DNA from: Tyto alba
Lineage: Eukaryota > Chordata > Aves > Strigiformes > Tytonidae
Direction: 5' to 3'
Assembly: GCF_018691265.1 (NCBI RefSeq)
Contig: NW_024881324.1
Span: 8,249,730-8,313,729, forward strand
Length of the DNA: 64,000 nt
Below are positions 49,344-59,770 of the stretch, piece after piece. Position 1 is the first letter of the stretch, and every line of letters begins with the position of its first letter. A program made the translations under genes and the position numbers. The notes under the pieces are model-generated. The model was given only the letters and a program-made list of their open reading frames with translations, searched no databases and was not told the DNA's origin.

Positions 49344-51055
49344 AACCAGTACTCCTACTGCACTTTTAATGCATTACAGTCATAGCTGGATATGGAAGGT
49401 GACTCTTCAAACTGGACTGACACCGCCTTTTTCAATGCCAGATGCTAAAATCGACAAGAACATGAAGAGCACACAAGTGACTGCAGCCCTCCGAAGCAAT
49501 GCAGGGCTTCGGCAGCTCCAGCACAACTCATCCCAGGGCAGCTGCATCCCACCGCCCCACGCCAGAAGGCTGCAAGTCCCCGCAGAACCCCGGGTGGTGG
49601 TGGGAGCCATCCCCTCTGCACACCTCCTCTCCTCTTTGCCATCTCCTAGAGCAGCAGAAGCGGCAAGTCGGGCACCTGTGCTGGCTTTCCCCTTTGCCAC
49701 AGATAACACTGGTGTCCTTGTGCTCACAGATCTGCATGTGACTATTCTAAGGCTTTACAGGTAATAACCCAGCTCTGGAAGTTACTAATTAATTCACCAC
49801 AGCTGCTCTGCCCTCTCCACGGTAACTAAATCTGGCAAATGTGTGGGTTGCCAGGCTAAGGAGTGCAGGGCTCTGAGGTATGAGGGGGGATATGCTATTT
49901 CCTCAAATTTTCCTTTACTGAACTCAAGGTACAACTCTCCAGGGAGTCAACACATTAAAAAAAGCGTTCCTCCAGGTGCATGCCAAGTGCCTGCGTACGT
50001 AAGGCAGAGCATGCACATGAGCGGGGACAGCATTACTGCTGCTGAAGTGATTTACATGCTCCAAAGCCCTGGTAGGGCAGCTGATGCATTTAGACACATC
50101 CACATGTCTCTGGATTCCCAGGACCAGCTCCAGGAGGGTGTCCTTCCTGGGACCCTCTCAAACACACCCAAGGGGAAGGCTCTCTGCCTGCAGACCCTTC
50201 CACAGAGAGAGGACTGCCCAGCCCAACTACCCTGGGATACCAAGACAAGAGCCAACCCTCCAGTTGCTTAAACAGACTTTTCCCCAGAATTTAGGCATTA
50301 CACACAGAGGACTACAGCTAGTGTCAAGAAACACAGGAAAACTGAAGCAGGTGATACTCTTGATTTCCAGCAGATCAAGAAATATACCTGTCTGAACAGC
50401 AATCAAATTCCAATACCTGTCTATCTGTTGCCATTCATCCAAGACCATGCAACATTTCCAAGGTTAACGCCAGCCTTCTGCAACATTGTAGACCTTTACT
50501 TCACCACACAGGTCTAACCCTCCTGCTAAACCACCCAGTGTGACTCCATCCCCTTTTCTGAAATAACTGCTGAGAAGCCTCTGTTTCAGTTGACACACCT
50601 GATCAACATTAATAGGTGATCAAAGTCCCAACCACATCATCTGTTGCTTAATTACCACCAGCTCAGACTGGGAAAACAGGTTAGGAGGCAATCCCTTTGC
50701 CCACAGCATGCTCTGCTCCAGTGTATGATCATCCAGATGTCCCTACTGTCACTGTGGGCTCTGGGCCAGGTGCAGGAATTTCTTCTGCTGTTTGCTATGG
50801 GATTTAGATCAGCACAAAGACAAAAAGTGAAGAGAGAAGGCAAAGAAGGTGTATGCTTAACCCAGGATTTGTAATCTGACATGAATACACCCAGTTCAAT
50901 ACCAGCCTCCACAGAGCAATTCCCCAATTTGCCACACTGCGTGCAGGACAGACCAGAAGTTCACTGAGGAGGGTCTAGATTCACCCTCCCATTTTAGGGA
51001 GTCTGCTCTGGGTGGGCAGAGAGCAGCGTAAACCCCTCCGTTTCAGGGCTGGTCT
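49344..51055. other. Unassigned non-coding sequence, rising G+C
   Basis: Moderately GC-rich at 49490-49680. Frames of 131 and 142 codons (49369-49764, 49843-50271) overlap frames on the other strand and match nothing known to me. Confidence 0.45.
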
Positions 51056-51530
51056 CCACATCAGTGTCCGGGGCTGGCAGTTTGCTCGCTGGGCACGGGG
51101 TGGGATGCGGGATGTGAGCGGCGGAGCGGGTGTCTGCCCTGGCCCCGCGCCACCAGCCCGACTCGTGTGCCGCAACCAGCTCCAGGCAGCCGTCGCAGAG
51201 GAGCATACGCTCCACAGCTTCTGGCTGGCTTTGGAAGCACCAGATGCAGCTGGTCAGCAGGCTGATCAGCAGTATTTGGCACATGGGCCCCCAAAGCCGG
51301 AGAGAAACCACAGCGCAGTGCTGGGAATATATGAGTTGTCAGCACCGCAGCGGGAGGGCAAGAGACAGGGATGAATGGAGGCCACTGAGCCGGTTAAATC
51401 CGCGCCTGCACGCACAATGTCTGCCAGGGGACAGACCGGTTTGGGTGAGGAGGCGGAGGCGCGAGGGGTCGGGCAGCTCGGCCAAGGACATGCCGCAAGT
51501 CGGTGGCACAGTCGGGTACCTGAAGGAGAG
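51056..51530. promoter_or_regulatory. CpG island 1 of the GC-rich domain
   Basis: I count about 32 CpGs in roughly 470 bp at about 62% G+C, for an observed/expected ratio near 0.7. Open frames run across it on both strands, none with a recognisable domain or a convincing donor site. It could be a promoter of an unannotated transcript, the first exon of a gene that continues outside the window, or an orphan island. Confidence 0.6.
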
Positions 51531-51689
51531 CCCAGGATTAAACATGGAAGGGACATAAGTCACCTGGGTTTGAGTCCCCTCTCCTTGCCCCTACACAAAA
51601 CAGCCCCTGTGGCCAGAGCATGCCTTTCCTCAGCTCTCTTCCTCTCACTCCCATTGTAAAACAGGGCCTTGGCTTCCAAAATGCAGCAT
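51531..51689. other. Gap between CpG islands
   Basis: CpG-poor, pyrimidine-rich sequence without features. Confidence 0.4.
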
Positions 51690-51940
51690 CTCCGCCCAGC
51701 AGATCCCCGCGCCCTCCGTCACTTGCTGCCTTGCGAGACCCTCCGTGCCAGAACGCCACACTCGGGGCGTCCCACTGCCGCCGAAGCTGCTGCTGTCAGA
51801 GCTGCCTGTCACTCGGCACAAGCAGCAAGCGGCAGCGGGGTCGTGGTGAGCACAAAGGGAAGCAGAGCGGGGCTGGAGGGGCAGAACAAGCCCCTCCGGG
51901 ACGCGGACCCCTTCTTTTGTTGGGATGCGACACGTGGTGC
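51690..51940. promoter_or_regulatory. CpG island 2 of the GC-rich domain
   Basis: About 21 CpGs in 250 bp, observed/expected close to 0.9 by hand count. This is short but the most CpG-preserved piece of the domain, which suggests germline hypomethylation. No initiation motif could be assigned. Confidence 0.55.
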
Positions 51941-53439
51941 TGGCTGCAGCATGGTTTAGAGGCAGAAAAAGGCATGCCAGTGTCAAAGGGGCACTCATCA
52001 GCCCAGAGCGGCTTCTTGCACCCATTTTTTCTCATTATTTCCTTTTTTTTTTTGGAAGCTGGCTTCATGACACACTGCATGAAGTATTTTGCTCACCTCG
52101 TCCACCTCACAGCCAACAAACCAGAGGTGTGCTGTTTGCACTGACAAACTGCCTCCCATGAGCCCACATGGGGTGGCACGTGGCCCCCACACCCTCTGCG
52201 ACTCCTCGGGCCAAATCTTTGCTCCTCCTCGATCCCGCGCATGTACGCACACACCTGTACGCATATATAGAGCAATGAGCTACGCTCCATCTGGCCAGGA
52301 GGAGGGAAAAAATGCTGTTTGCTCTTTCACGTGGCTCCCCCACCTCGTAGAAGGGGGCTGGTTGCACAGGGGTGCTTGGCGTGGTGGGGCTGGTGCGGGC
52401 ACTGCGTGCCCCCACGGCTCCTTGTAGAAGGCTCTCGGGTGGTGAGTGAAGGGCCGGGTCAAAGGTGCAGGTGGGTGGCCAGGGAAATCCGGTCAATGCA
52501 GCATTTCAGCCATGGCAGAGACCCAAATAACACCCGCCTTCCGCAGCTGCAAGCTGGAACGACTGCCCAGGCCCTTGCAAGAGTGCACAGGAGGACGTCC
52601 GGGCCCTTGGGATGGCTGGATAGGCAGAGGGGTGAGCACGGTCCCAGGGCTGGCAGCAGGAGGAAGCAGGGCAGCCACCGGCTTCCCTCCGGCATCCATC
52701 ACAGGAGCAGTGTGGTTGCAGGAGAGAAGGTCTGGGAAGAGCAGCCCAGTGGCTGTGCACACCAGGGGCCCATGAGACCCACAGGAGCACAAAAAGGGTA
52801 TTTTCACTGCACTAAAGTCAGCAGCCTACTCTTTTCTGTTCTGAATGCAGGTAGCCAAGTTGGACCCCTGAAGGAGGTGCTGCGGATGCCCTCGGAGGAC
52901 TGTCACTCCAGCGGCCCAGGCAGGAGCCAAGTCACTCCTGGCATGATCTGATGCCTCCCAGAGCTCCCCTGGCTGAGAGGTCTTCACATTTTCTGAACAG
53001 ATATGCATCCCACAGACCAGCCCACTTTCTGCATTTTTCACTGTTGTGCACAATAATCCAATTTTTGTTGTGTGAACGGAGCTCTTCTGTGCCTAAAACC
53101 TACCTGTGGGTTCTCCCACAGCAGGGAGCTGCTGTGTTTGGCATCAGCTGAGGAGAGGGAGCCCCGGGAAGGAGGTTGCCGTCTCCTTTGTAGCATCATT
53201 TTGGATGCTTGGGTCCTTCTCCGCAGAGGGTGGATGTGGCACTAACACATGTCGGGCAGCACAGGGCGTGCAGATCATCCATTAACAACAGAGCAGGGGA
53301 ACTCCTTGTCAGGGGACACTGAGCACCAGGGCTTGGCATGGGTTCTGAAGACAACCCAGGGAAGTTCATAGCAAAGAACTGTGCGTGGAGGGCTAATAGC
53401 TGTGATGACGTCTCTCCTTGGTGAGGCAGTCCCTGTGTC
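51941..53439. other. GC-rich interval without a supported gene
   Basis: CpGs are scattered, with a cluster at 52195-52265 ('ctcctcgatcccgcgcatg'). The 210-codon frame 52319-52951 is rich in G, R, P and S, is overlapped by minus-strand frames of 104-129 codons, and resembles no known protein. A T10 run lies at 52042-52051. Confidence 0.45.
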
Positions 53440-53817
53440 ACAGGTTGCTGGGGACCGGACGAAAGCCGTGCACAAGTGACAGGATCGGCTTGCCAAGTCC
53501 TCCCGCTGCATCCGTGCTAGCCGCGCACAGGCCGGACACTGGGCTCGGTGAACCACTGCTCTCAGGGAGGAAGCAGGGAATGGGGCCAGCACTTTCCCAG
53601 TCTCTTCTTGTTCCAGGCAGGTGTCTTATTCCCCCGAGGGCCCTGGGAAGCAGGGGAGCTTTGTAGTCCTGCCAGGGGACCGGTCCTGCCAGCACGAGAC
53701 GGGGGCGAGCGTGCCCCTGCACACGCGTTCCGCTGCGCCGTGCCACCGGCTCCCCTGGGGCGGGCAGGGATGCGGCTCCCGGGACCCCGCTGCATGCTGG
53801 CAGGAGGATAATGTGGC
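53440..53817. promoter_or_regulatory. CpG island 3 of the GC-rich domain
   Basis: About 27 CpGs in 375 bp, observed/expected near 0.7. It is densest at 53701-53780. It directly abuts the CNE-like block that follows. Confidence 0.55.
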
Positions 53818-53990
53818 TACGTAACACTAATGACCGGCCGGGGCAATTTATCGAAGCTCTTTTGTGGCAGCTCACGCCCTGGTGAAGACAAAAGAGGGGC
53901 TTGAGACATTAGATCACCAAATTTACGGCCTGACCCGAACTTCGAAATAAAGCTTCATCGGAGAAAGGAAAGCAAGGGAGTGACACAGCT
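53818..53990. promoter_or_regulatory. Candidate conserved non-coding element next to CpG island 3
   Basis: A sharp change from GC-rich to mixed sequence with retained CpGs ('tgaccggccggggcaattta', 'tttacggcctgacccgaac'). The 9-mer CTCTTTTGT (53857-53865) and its exact reverse complement (53888-53896) are 22 bp apart. Preserved CpGs outside an island and paired motifs suggest constraint. No alignment is available to prove it. Confidence 0.3.
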
Positions 53991-54380
53991 CCGTGTGCAG
54001 GCAACCTCCCTTCGTTTCAAACCACTGGGTCTCACAGGGCATCTCACTGCCCAGCAGGATTAGGCACGTTTAGGGGCTTCAGGATTCACACCAGCCGTTG
54101 GGATGTTTTATGAAGAGGAGCCAGCCAAATCTAAGATGCGGCCCTGGGCTGCTGGCATGGTCCCTCCCCTGCTGACACGGGGGCTGGAAGACTGAGCAGA
54201 GAGGCCAGGGATGGAAAGGACCATGGAGAATATACTTGGCAGGTAGCTTGCTTTCAAGTCACTGCTGAGCAAATTTAACACCGCAGCATTTGGGAAGAGC
54301 CCATGTGGCACATATAGGCTATACTAAAGACATAGAGAGCAGTTTTCTGCCCTGGCAGTCGGCACAGTGCCAGTGCTCAC
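53991..54380. other. Unassigned non-coding sequence
   Basis: Nothing recognised. Confidence 0.4.
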
Positions 54381-54411
<31 letters not shown>

Positions 54412-54412
54412 T
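54381..54412 (-). repeat. Poly-T tract, 32 bp with one C
   Basis: T11-C-T20, among the longest homopolymers in the window. Confidence 0.95.
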
Positions 54413-54924
54413 AAGTTTGGCTACTTACTTGCCTGTCCCACTTCGGAACAGGATCTTCCGACTAGTCATTTGCAATAACCCTGAAAGGCAGGAAACCGCC
54501 GTGTTGCCACACTGGAGACTGACCACAGCATCCCACCAACAACCAATAGGAAACGCTCCCCACGGCTGCCCCAGCAGCCCCACCCCACCAGCACACACAG
54601 ACCAGCGCTCACTGGGACAACGAGGAGCCTCCCCGGCCCCACACTCACCGAAGCCCAGGACCAAAGGGACTTGGCAGAGTTTCGTACAGATGTGCATTTC
54701 CTACGCTGCAGACGAAAACGAATTGCAGGCTGGATGGGCCGGGAACATCAGCAGCACGAGCAAAGGCTCCCGCTTCCCCTCCTGCCCCCAAGGGAACAGG
54801 GACGGAGGTAGCGAACATCATTTATCAGTCAACTTGTGCTGAGAGACCCTGTGTCCTCCCCAGCGGAGGAGCAGGAGCAGGGGCAGCATGAGGCAAGTCA
54901 GGAAAGAGGTCTACAGGGGTGATG
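54413..54924. other. Unassigned non-coding sequence
   Basis: The 141-codon frame 54417-54842 overlaps minus-strand frames and has no known domain. Confidence 0.45.
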
Positions 54925-55200
54925 GAAATAGCCTGGAGAGCCTTTCAATTGCAAGGTTATTGCTCTGAATCCAGCCCAGGCGACGGACCTTATCAAGCAG
55001 TGTCACTACACAGCACCTATTTCATGGCCATGAGTTGATCGTTAGGCTTCTTAGGTAGCAGCTGCTCACATCATTAAAAATACCACCGGCAACCCTGGCC
55101 ATCTTAGCAGAGACACTGAAGATTTAATTGGAAAGGACACCATAAATATTCTCCTTTTGTCAGTCTAGATGATCCGCCTCGACCAGGCCTAAGGCATACT
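54925..55200. promoter_or_regulatory. Candidate conserved non-coding element
   Basis: Mixed-composition block with 'gagcctttcaattgcaagg', 'acggaccttatcaagc', 'catcattaaaaataccacc', 'gatttaattggaaagg' and 'gatgatccgcctcg'-like words; no TE hallmark and several CpGs in AT-containing context. An unrecognised old repeat is an alternative. Confidence 0.25.
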
Positions 55201-56124
55201 GATGGAAAAGCTGCTGCCACCCTGCTCTGCATCCAGTGAGTTTAGTCACCAGAGTGGGGAAAGCGATGCATCAGTGATCTGTCTGGGAGAAATATTTGTT
55301 TAAATGGTAAAGAATGCCCAGAAAACAATTAGCTAACATCTGCTGAACTGCTGGCAGCTTGATTTATCTCACTATTTAGTAAATGGTATATTTAAGAAAA
55401 AAAAAGCAAATTAGAGCTGGTATGTGAAAATACTGGAACTGAGGTCTTTGAGCAGCAAATTCTTGATACAGAGGAGGACAGATAGTGCTTTTTTTATAAT
55501 TATGCAAGACAGTTTTTCTGCAGCCCCTTCCCTAGCAATACTGGAAGGCTCTTCCTCAAAGGACCCTTGCTCTGGTAACAGTGGGAGTTAATATGTTTTT
55601 TCATTAGAGATGCAAGTGAAGTAACCTTCAGACTCACATCACCTTATCTTCTGTGGTGTCTCCCACCCAGATTTCTATCTGATGTTTCAGCTCCGGGCAA
55701 GCTTTCACCTTTGGAAAATAAACTGAAAATAAAGAATTGGGGGGGGTTAGTTATGTAAGTAATTTCTAGGGTCTTCATCTACCCTTCTTCCCCCATCTAC
55801 AAGACAGAAATTATCATGTTAATCCCAAAATGGCAAATCACCTCTGAGTCCTCGGAAAGTCTCTGTAGCAAGGAAGTAGATAGGATTTTACTTCAGAGAG
55901 CGAACCTATAGATTAATAAAATTTGCATGCTTTATAGCCATAATGAGTGAGCTTGGACCTAACAGGCACTCAGTTCTTGCTACTGTTTGAGTTCAGCAGT
56001 CAGAATCTGGCCATAAATATCACAACTATACCAGAAATTTTGCTCTACCAGAAACTGTTCACCTTTACCTAAAGCTTTAGAAAAACAATCATCCTGCAGT
56101 TTTGTCCTACTCAGCTATATTTTC
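55201..56124. other. Unassigned AT-rich sequence
   Basis: No gene. G7 at 55740-55746 and a 'ttgatttatctcactattta' phrase near 55361 are the only notable words. Confidence 0.45.
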
Positions 56125-56265
56125 ATTACTTTTTTCCTGTATAAATATATTATAATGAAGGATATGTATCTAGACTGTATTATACCATGTATATATTTAG
56201 TATCTATATTCACAGACTATACATGAATGTTGGTTTGTTTAGAAATGCAGTAAATAAATATACTA
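56125..56265. other. Very AT-rich segment
   Basis: 'aaatatattataatg', 'atgtatatatttag' and similar words give about three-quarters A+T over 140 bp, without tandem periodicity. Could be a nucleosome-poor or scaffold-attachment-like segment; nothing shows function. Confidence 0.4.
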
Positions 56266-57164
56266 CATTGCTGCTTCAGTCATAAGTGAGTACACTGAAC
56301 TGCAGCTGTGAAAATAAGAGGAATAAAAGTCCATTTTATGATATGTCATCACTTATTTTTTCCTGTTTATCCAATAACTCACAGTGTCAGAAGGGCTGTA
56401 AGGCATCCTCAGCTGTTAGTGTGAATTCACAGGGTTCTTGCTGTAGACGTAGACTTCACTTATGCTTGCTCTTGTCTCAAATGCTCAGGAATCTAGTAGT
56501 CAAGGATCTGAACTTGAGAGCTGGGAGTTTTCACTCTACAAAAGTAGCCCATATCGCCCAGGACACTGGCTGAGCCTGGAGCATGCCTCAGAAATCAGTA
56601 GAAATGAGGCATGATCAACAGATCCTCACCTGGGACAATCCATGGGCTGGTGCGGCTCCTCCAGCCACCTCAGCCCCCACCCCAGGGTTCACCCACCTCC
56701 TTTACCAGCACCCATTGCCCCACAACACCCCCCTGCTCCCTGCTTGCACTGGGCTGCAAAGCATCTCAGGGGGCACCAGCACTACCAAAATCCCTCCTCT
56801 GCAAGCTGAAAATTTGGGCATGGACCCGGCAGCCATGCTCCCATCAGGTGGCACGGGCCAGGGCCACGCTGGCTGTCACATGCAGACCAGGGCCATGGTG
56901 GAAAGCTTCCCCCCTCTGGTAAACTTGCACCTGTAGCCCACGGCAAAACCTGCATCCCACGTGTTTATGGTTGTTCTGCACGGCGACGGTGGAAAAGGAT
57001 GTCTGTGGATATTGCTTCTGACTTAGACAAATCACTACAGAGGCTGTTTTAGGGCTGCATTTGCTTATGGGTGATGTGCACATGGAAACAAGCTGAGCCT
57101 AGGTATATGCTCTGAATGTGTCCCTGTGCTACAGGGACAAGCCCCAAAGTTTAGAGAGCATCTG
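56266..57164. other. Unassigned non-coding sequence
   Basis: C-rich patch at 56650-56760 produces two overlapping proline-rich frames (56583-56936, 56611-56922). Neither resembles a known protein. Confidence 0.45.
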
Positions 57165-57280
57165 TCCCCGACAATGAGCTGAGGCTGGTTATTAACTCTC
57201 GAGCCCAATCTTAGTGGCATGTTCTACCTCAGGGCAATTAATGGGCATGACGCATCCTAAGGCAAGAAAACATCAAAGAA
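57165..57280. promoter_or_regulatory. Candidate short conserved non-coding element
   Basis: 'ggttattaactctcgagccc', 'gggcaattaatgggc' and 'atgacgcatcctaagg' form a compact homeodomain/CRE-like cluster. Weak evidence. Confidence 0.2.
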
Positions 57281-58154
57281 AAAGCTTTAGTCTTACTGTA
57301 AACTAAGCCAGGCAAGGCCAACACTGTTCCTGTGAAGGAGGGACACACGTCCTTGTGATTGGTATTGCTGGTGAGACGAGCACCCTTAGGAAGATGACAA
57401 CTTTGTGCCAATTTCTATTTTTCTGGGTTCTTATGTTTTCTTTTTCCTTCAGTCATATCTTGCCTTTCCATATGAAGAAGGAGGGAGTTGAGCAGAACCC
57501 AGAAGTAATTAACACACAGCATCGAGCCCTGCTTTTGAGAATAAGGTGAGGAAACACACTGGCTATTATGCAGCGACCACAGAGTTGAAGCAAGAGTCAC
57601 ACTAACAAAGATAGGAAGGATGACAAACTTAGACTCAGGAAGGTGAATAAAAGCATCAGGCTGAAACACGCGGAAATTTTATTCTAGCAGTTATCTTCTG
57701 AAACCAAAATTGGGATTAAAAACACGTTTATAATGAATGACACTCCCCCTGCAGCCCAGCAGCATTCATGTGGACAAGAGATAGCAGGGCAGCATTAGTC
57801 ACCAGCGAGGTAAGGAGCTGCAATGGGTGGTGGAGCCCCAGAGACCCTGCTCAGCGCAAATCCGCTCGAGAAGGAGCAGCAGCATCGCATCCCAGGTGGA
57901 GGGCTCTCGCCAAGGCTTATCACCCATAAAACGTAAAAAGAATAAAAACAAGGACAGCGATTTGTGCATACAGCTATTTGTTCTGGCCAGCAATATCGTA
58001 GGGCAGTGACCGGCAACCCCAGCCATAAAATAAGAGCTGACCTGAAAGGGAACTTTTCTCCTTTCTGCTTTTTTCTCAGCTGAGCCACCTACACTGAGAA
58101 ATGACTTATCCTCCCAGCTCCCCCTGCTCCAGCAAGAGGCAGAGCTGGCAATTC
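57281..58154. other. Unassigned non-coding sequence
   Basis: No supportable gene or repeat. Confidence 0.45.
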
Positions 58155-58235
58155 TTCTGCAGGCATTAAGGTCCTGATCTTGCTCCCAGCAAAGTCAAAG
58201 GCAAAATTCCCATTGTATGAAGGATCACAGCTAAT
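58155..58235 (+). repeat. Old palindromic amniote repeat remnant
   Basis: 'ggtcctgatcttgctccc', 'aaagtcaaaggcaaaattc', 'ccattgta' and 'aaggatcac' follow the sauropsid pattern 'tcctgatcctgctcccattgaagtcaatggcaaaactcccattg...ggatcag'. About a quarter of positions differ. Confidence 0.6.
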
Positions 58236-58493
58236 TTCCTGCAAGCTCGGTGAAGTTGTTCAAGCCAGCTTCCCAAAACAAGTCCATGCATTTTTAAAAC
58301 CACAGCTGGGGGTATACTGTATTATAACATGACCCCTGAGAGGGTAAAAATTGCTGCGAGGTGAGTCCTCCTAGCTATTGTTTTAGGCTGCTGACTCAGG
58401 AAGACAGGACTGCCTTGTTTCCCATCTGAAAGGACTTTTTTTATTTATTTCAGGACCACACAGGCTAGAAACGGCTTGGGGTTGTTGGTTTGT
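58236..58493. other. Unassigned non-coding sequence
   Basis: A donor-like GAG/GTGAGT at 58360 is unsupported. Nothing else seen. Confidence 0.4.
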
Positions 58494-58514
58494 GGGTGGA
58501 AGGGGAGGGGTGGG
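58494..58514 (+). other. G-quadruplex motif beside CpG island
   Basis: G runs at 58494-58496, 58502-58505, 58507-58510 and 58512-58514 are separated by loops of 5, 1 and 1 bases, fitting the standard G3+ N1-7 pattern. It lies about 35 bp before the CpG island, a common position for promoter quadruplexes. Confidence 0.65.
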
Positions 58515-58539
58515 AGGTTCCCTCCATCAACACAAATTG

Positions 58540-58820
58540 CGAGGAAACTCAGGGTTCACGAGAAGCAGCTTTCCGGTGCCCCGGCACGGCGGGAGGCCGG
58601 CGGGGATCTCTCCGGGGCTCCCCGCGGGCACAGATGCTGAAAACCGAGGTGCCAGGGCAGCAGGTACAGCCGGCAGAGCCGCCCCGGGGTGGCCAGCCGG
58701 CGGGAGCAACCTTCTGGGGAGAAGGTGGGAACCAGATCAGGGGGCACCGCGCAGGAAAATGCTGGGGACGGCCAAGCGCGAAGAGGAAGCCGGGGCTGCG
58801 GTAGGCATCGTGCGATTCCT
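58540..58820. promoter_or_regulatory. CpG island
   Basis: About 26 CpGs in 280 bp at about two-thirds G+C, observed/expected near 0.85 by hand count. Frames run on both strands (104-164 codons) without known domains. The quadruplex motif on one side and the CNE-like block on the other make a regulatory role plausible. Confidence 0.6.
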
Positions 58821-59154
58821 GTGGGCCACTAATAAATGCCAAAGAGGAAGGGAGTTGAGCCAGGATGCTGATTAAGGGCCCCCCCGCCCCACAGAGGGTG
58901 GAGGAAGGCCTCCAAAGATGCAGCCTTGGTCTACACAGGTCTAGAAAGCCGGTTGCCGCTGAGGTCAAAGCCATGGTGTGCCCCTGGCCCAGCTCGCTCC
59001 AAGCCATCTCCAGGTCCCCCCCCAGCACACAGACCACCCGCAATTCCTATCGAAGCAGGAACAGGGTCAGTCTATCCCGGGCGCGACTGCAAATGCTCCT
59101 CAGGGGGCTGTTACCTGAGTCTGACCGGTCCTGAATTAGTCCCCACTTAAACAC
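58821..59154. other. Transition from CpG island to AT-rich block
   Basis: Moderate G+C with scattered CpGs. No gene recognised. Confidence 0.4.
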
Positions 59155-59770
59155 ATGCAGAAATAAAATGGGCCAATCGCTTTCCTATCAGCAATTTATG
59201 GAACATTAGAGTCTGAATTGGCAAAAGTCCCGCTTTGCTGAGAGCAAGATCAGGCGCTCGCACAGCACTTCACGTACAATTACTTTTAATTCAGCTCAGT
59301 TACCAGTGAACTATAATATCTGCGAGAATTTTTAAATGGATCATTTTGTCAGTTTTTCTCCTTATATTTGCTCTGCCTTAAACACTTGTCACCAATTTTA
59401 TTTAATTAGCACCACAATTGTATTAACACCACATTTTTTTAAATTTAATTATGCTTCTGCAGTACCACAGCTTGTTTTGTGCAATTAGCGCTCTACTTTC
59501 ATACAAATTAATCTCCCTGGAGAACTGCATCAAAAATAGAGAAAAAGAGACCTCATTTAATGGAAATAACAACATCAACTGACTATACATGTGTATAGCC
59601 CTCATATGTTGCCAAACATTCAATTTGAGGTTTGTGCCTCCCATACACGCAATATGATCAAGCAGTTTTCTCAGGAGTGAATTCAATAATTTTATTTTGT
59701 CGTGGCTTTCTGTCCTGGACATAGTGCAAAGAGTTAACTCGTCTTCTGCTCTATCAGGCAATGTAATCTA
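59155..59770. promoter_or_regulatory. Candidate conserved non-coding element, long, homeodomain-site-rich, with an embedded old repeat
   Basis: About 600 bp of AT-rich sequence dense in TAATT/ATTA cores: 'cttttaattcagc', 'atttaattagcaccac', 'aaatttaattatgc', 'tgcaattagcgctc', 'caaattaatctccc'. A perfect CTATACA...TGTATAG palindrome lies at 59583-59598. At about 59215-59260 the words 'ggcaaaagtcccgc' and 'gagcaagatcaggc' match the old palindromic repeat family. No frame of interest; a 112-codon minus frame (59423-59761) is compositional. This is the largest enhancer-like block of the window. Confidence 0.38.

Noticed and set aside
52262..52272. TATA box (atatatag) after the CpG cluster
   Set aside because: A weak match to consensus with no other core-promoter element; such words occur by chance.
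52319..52951. 210-codon plus-strand open frame as a gene
   Set aside because: G/R/P/S-rich sequence with no family resemblance. Several minus-strand frames of similar length overlap it, as expected in GC-rich DNA.
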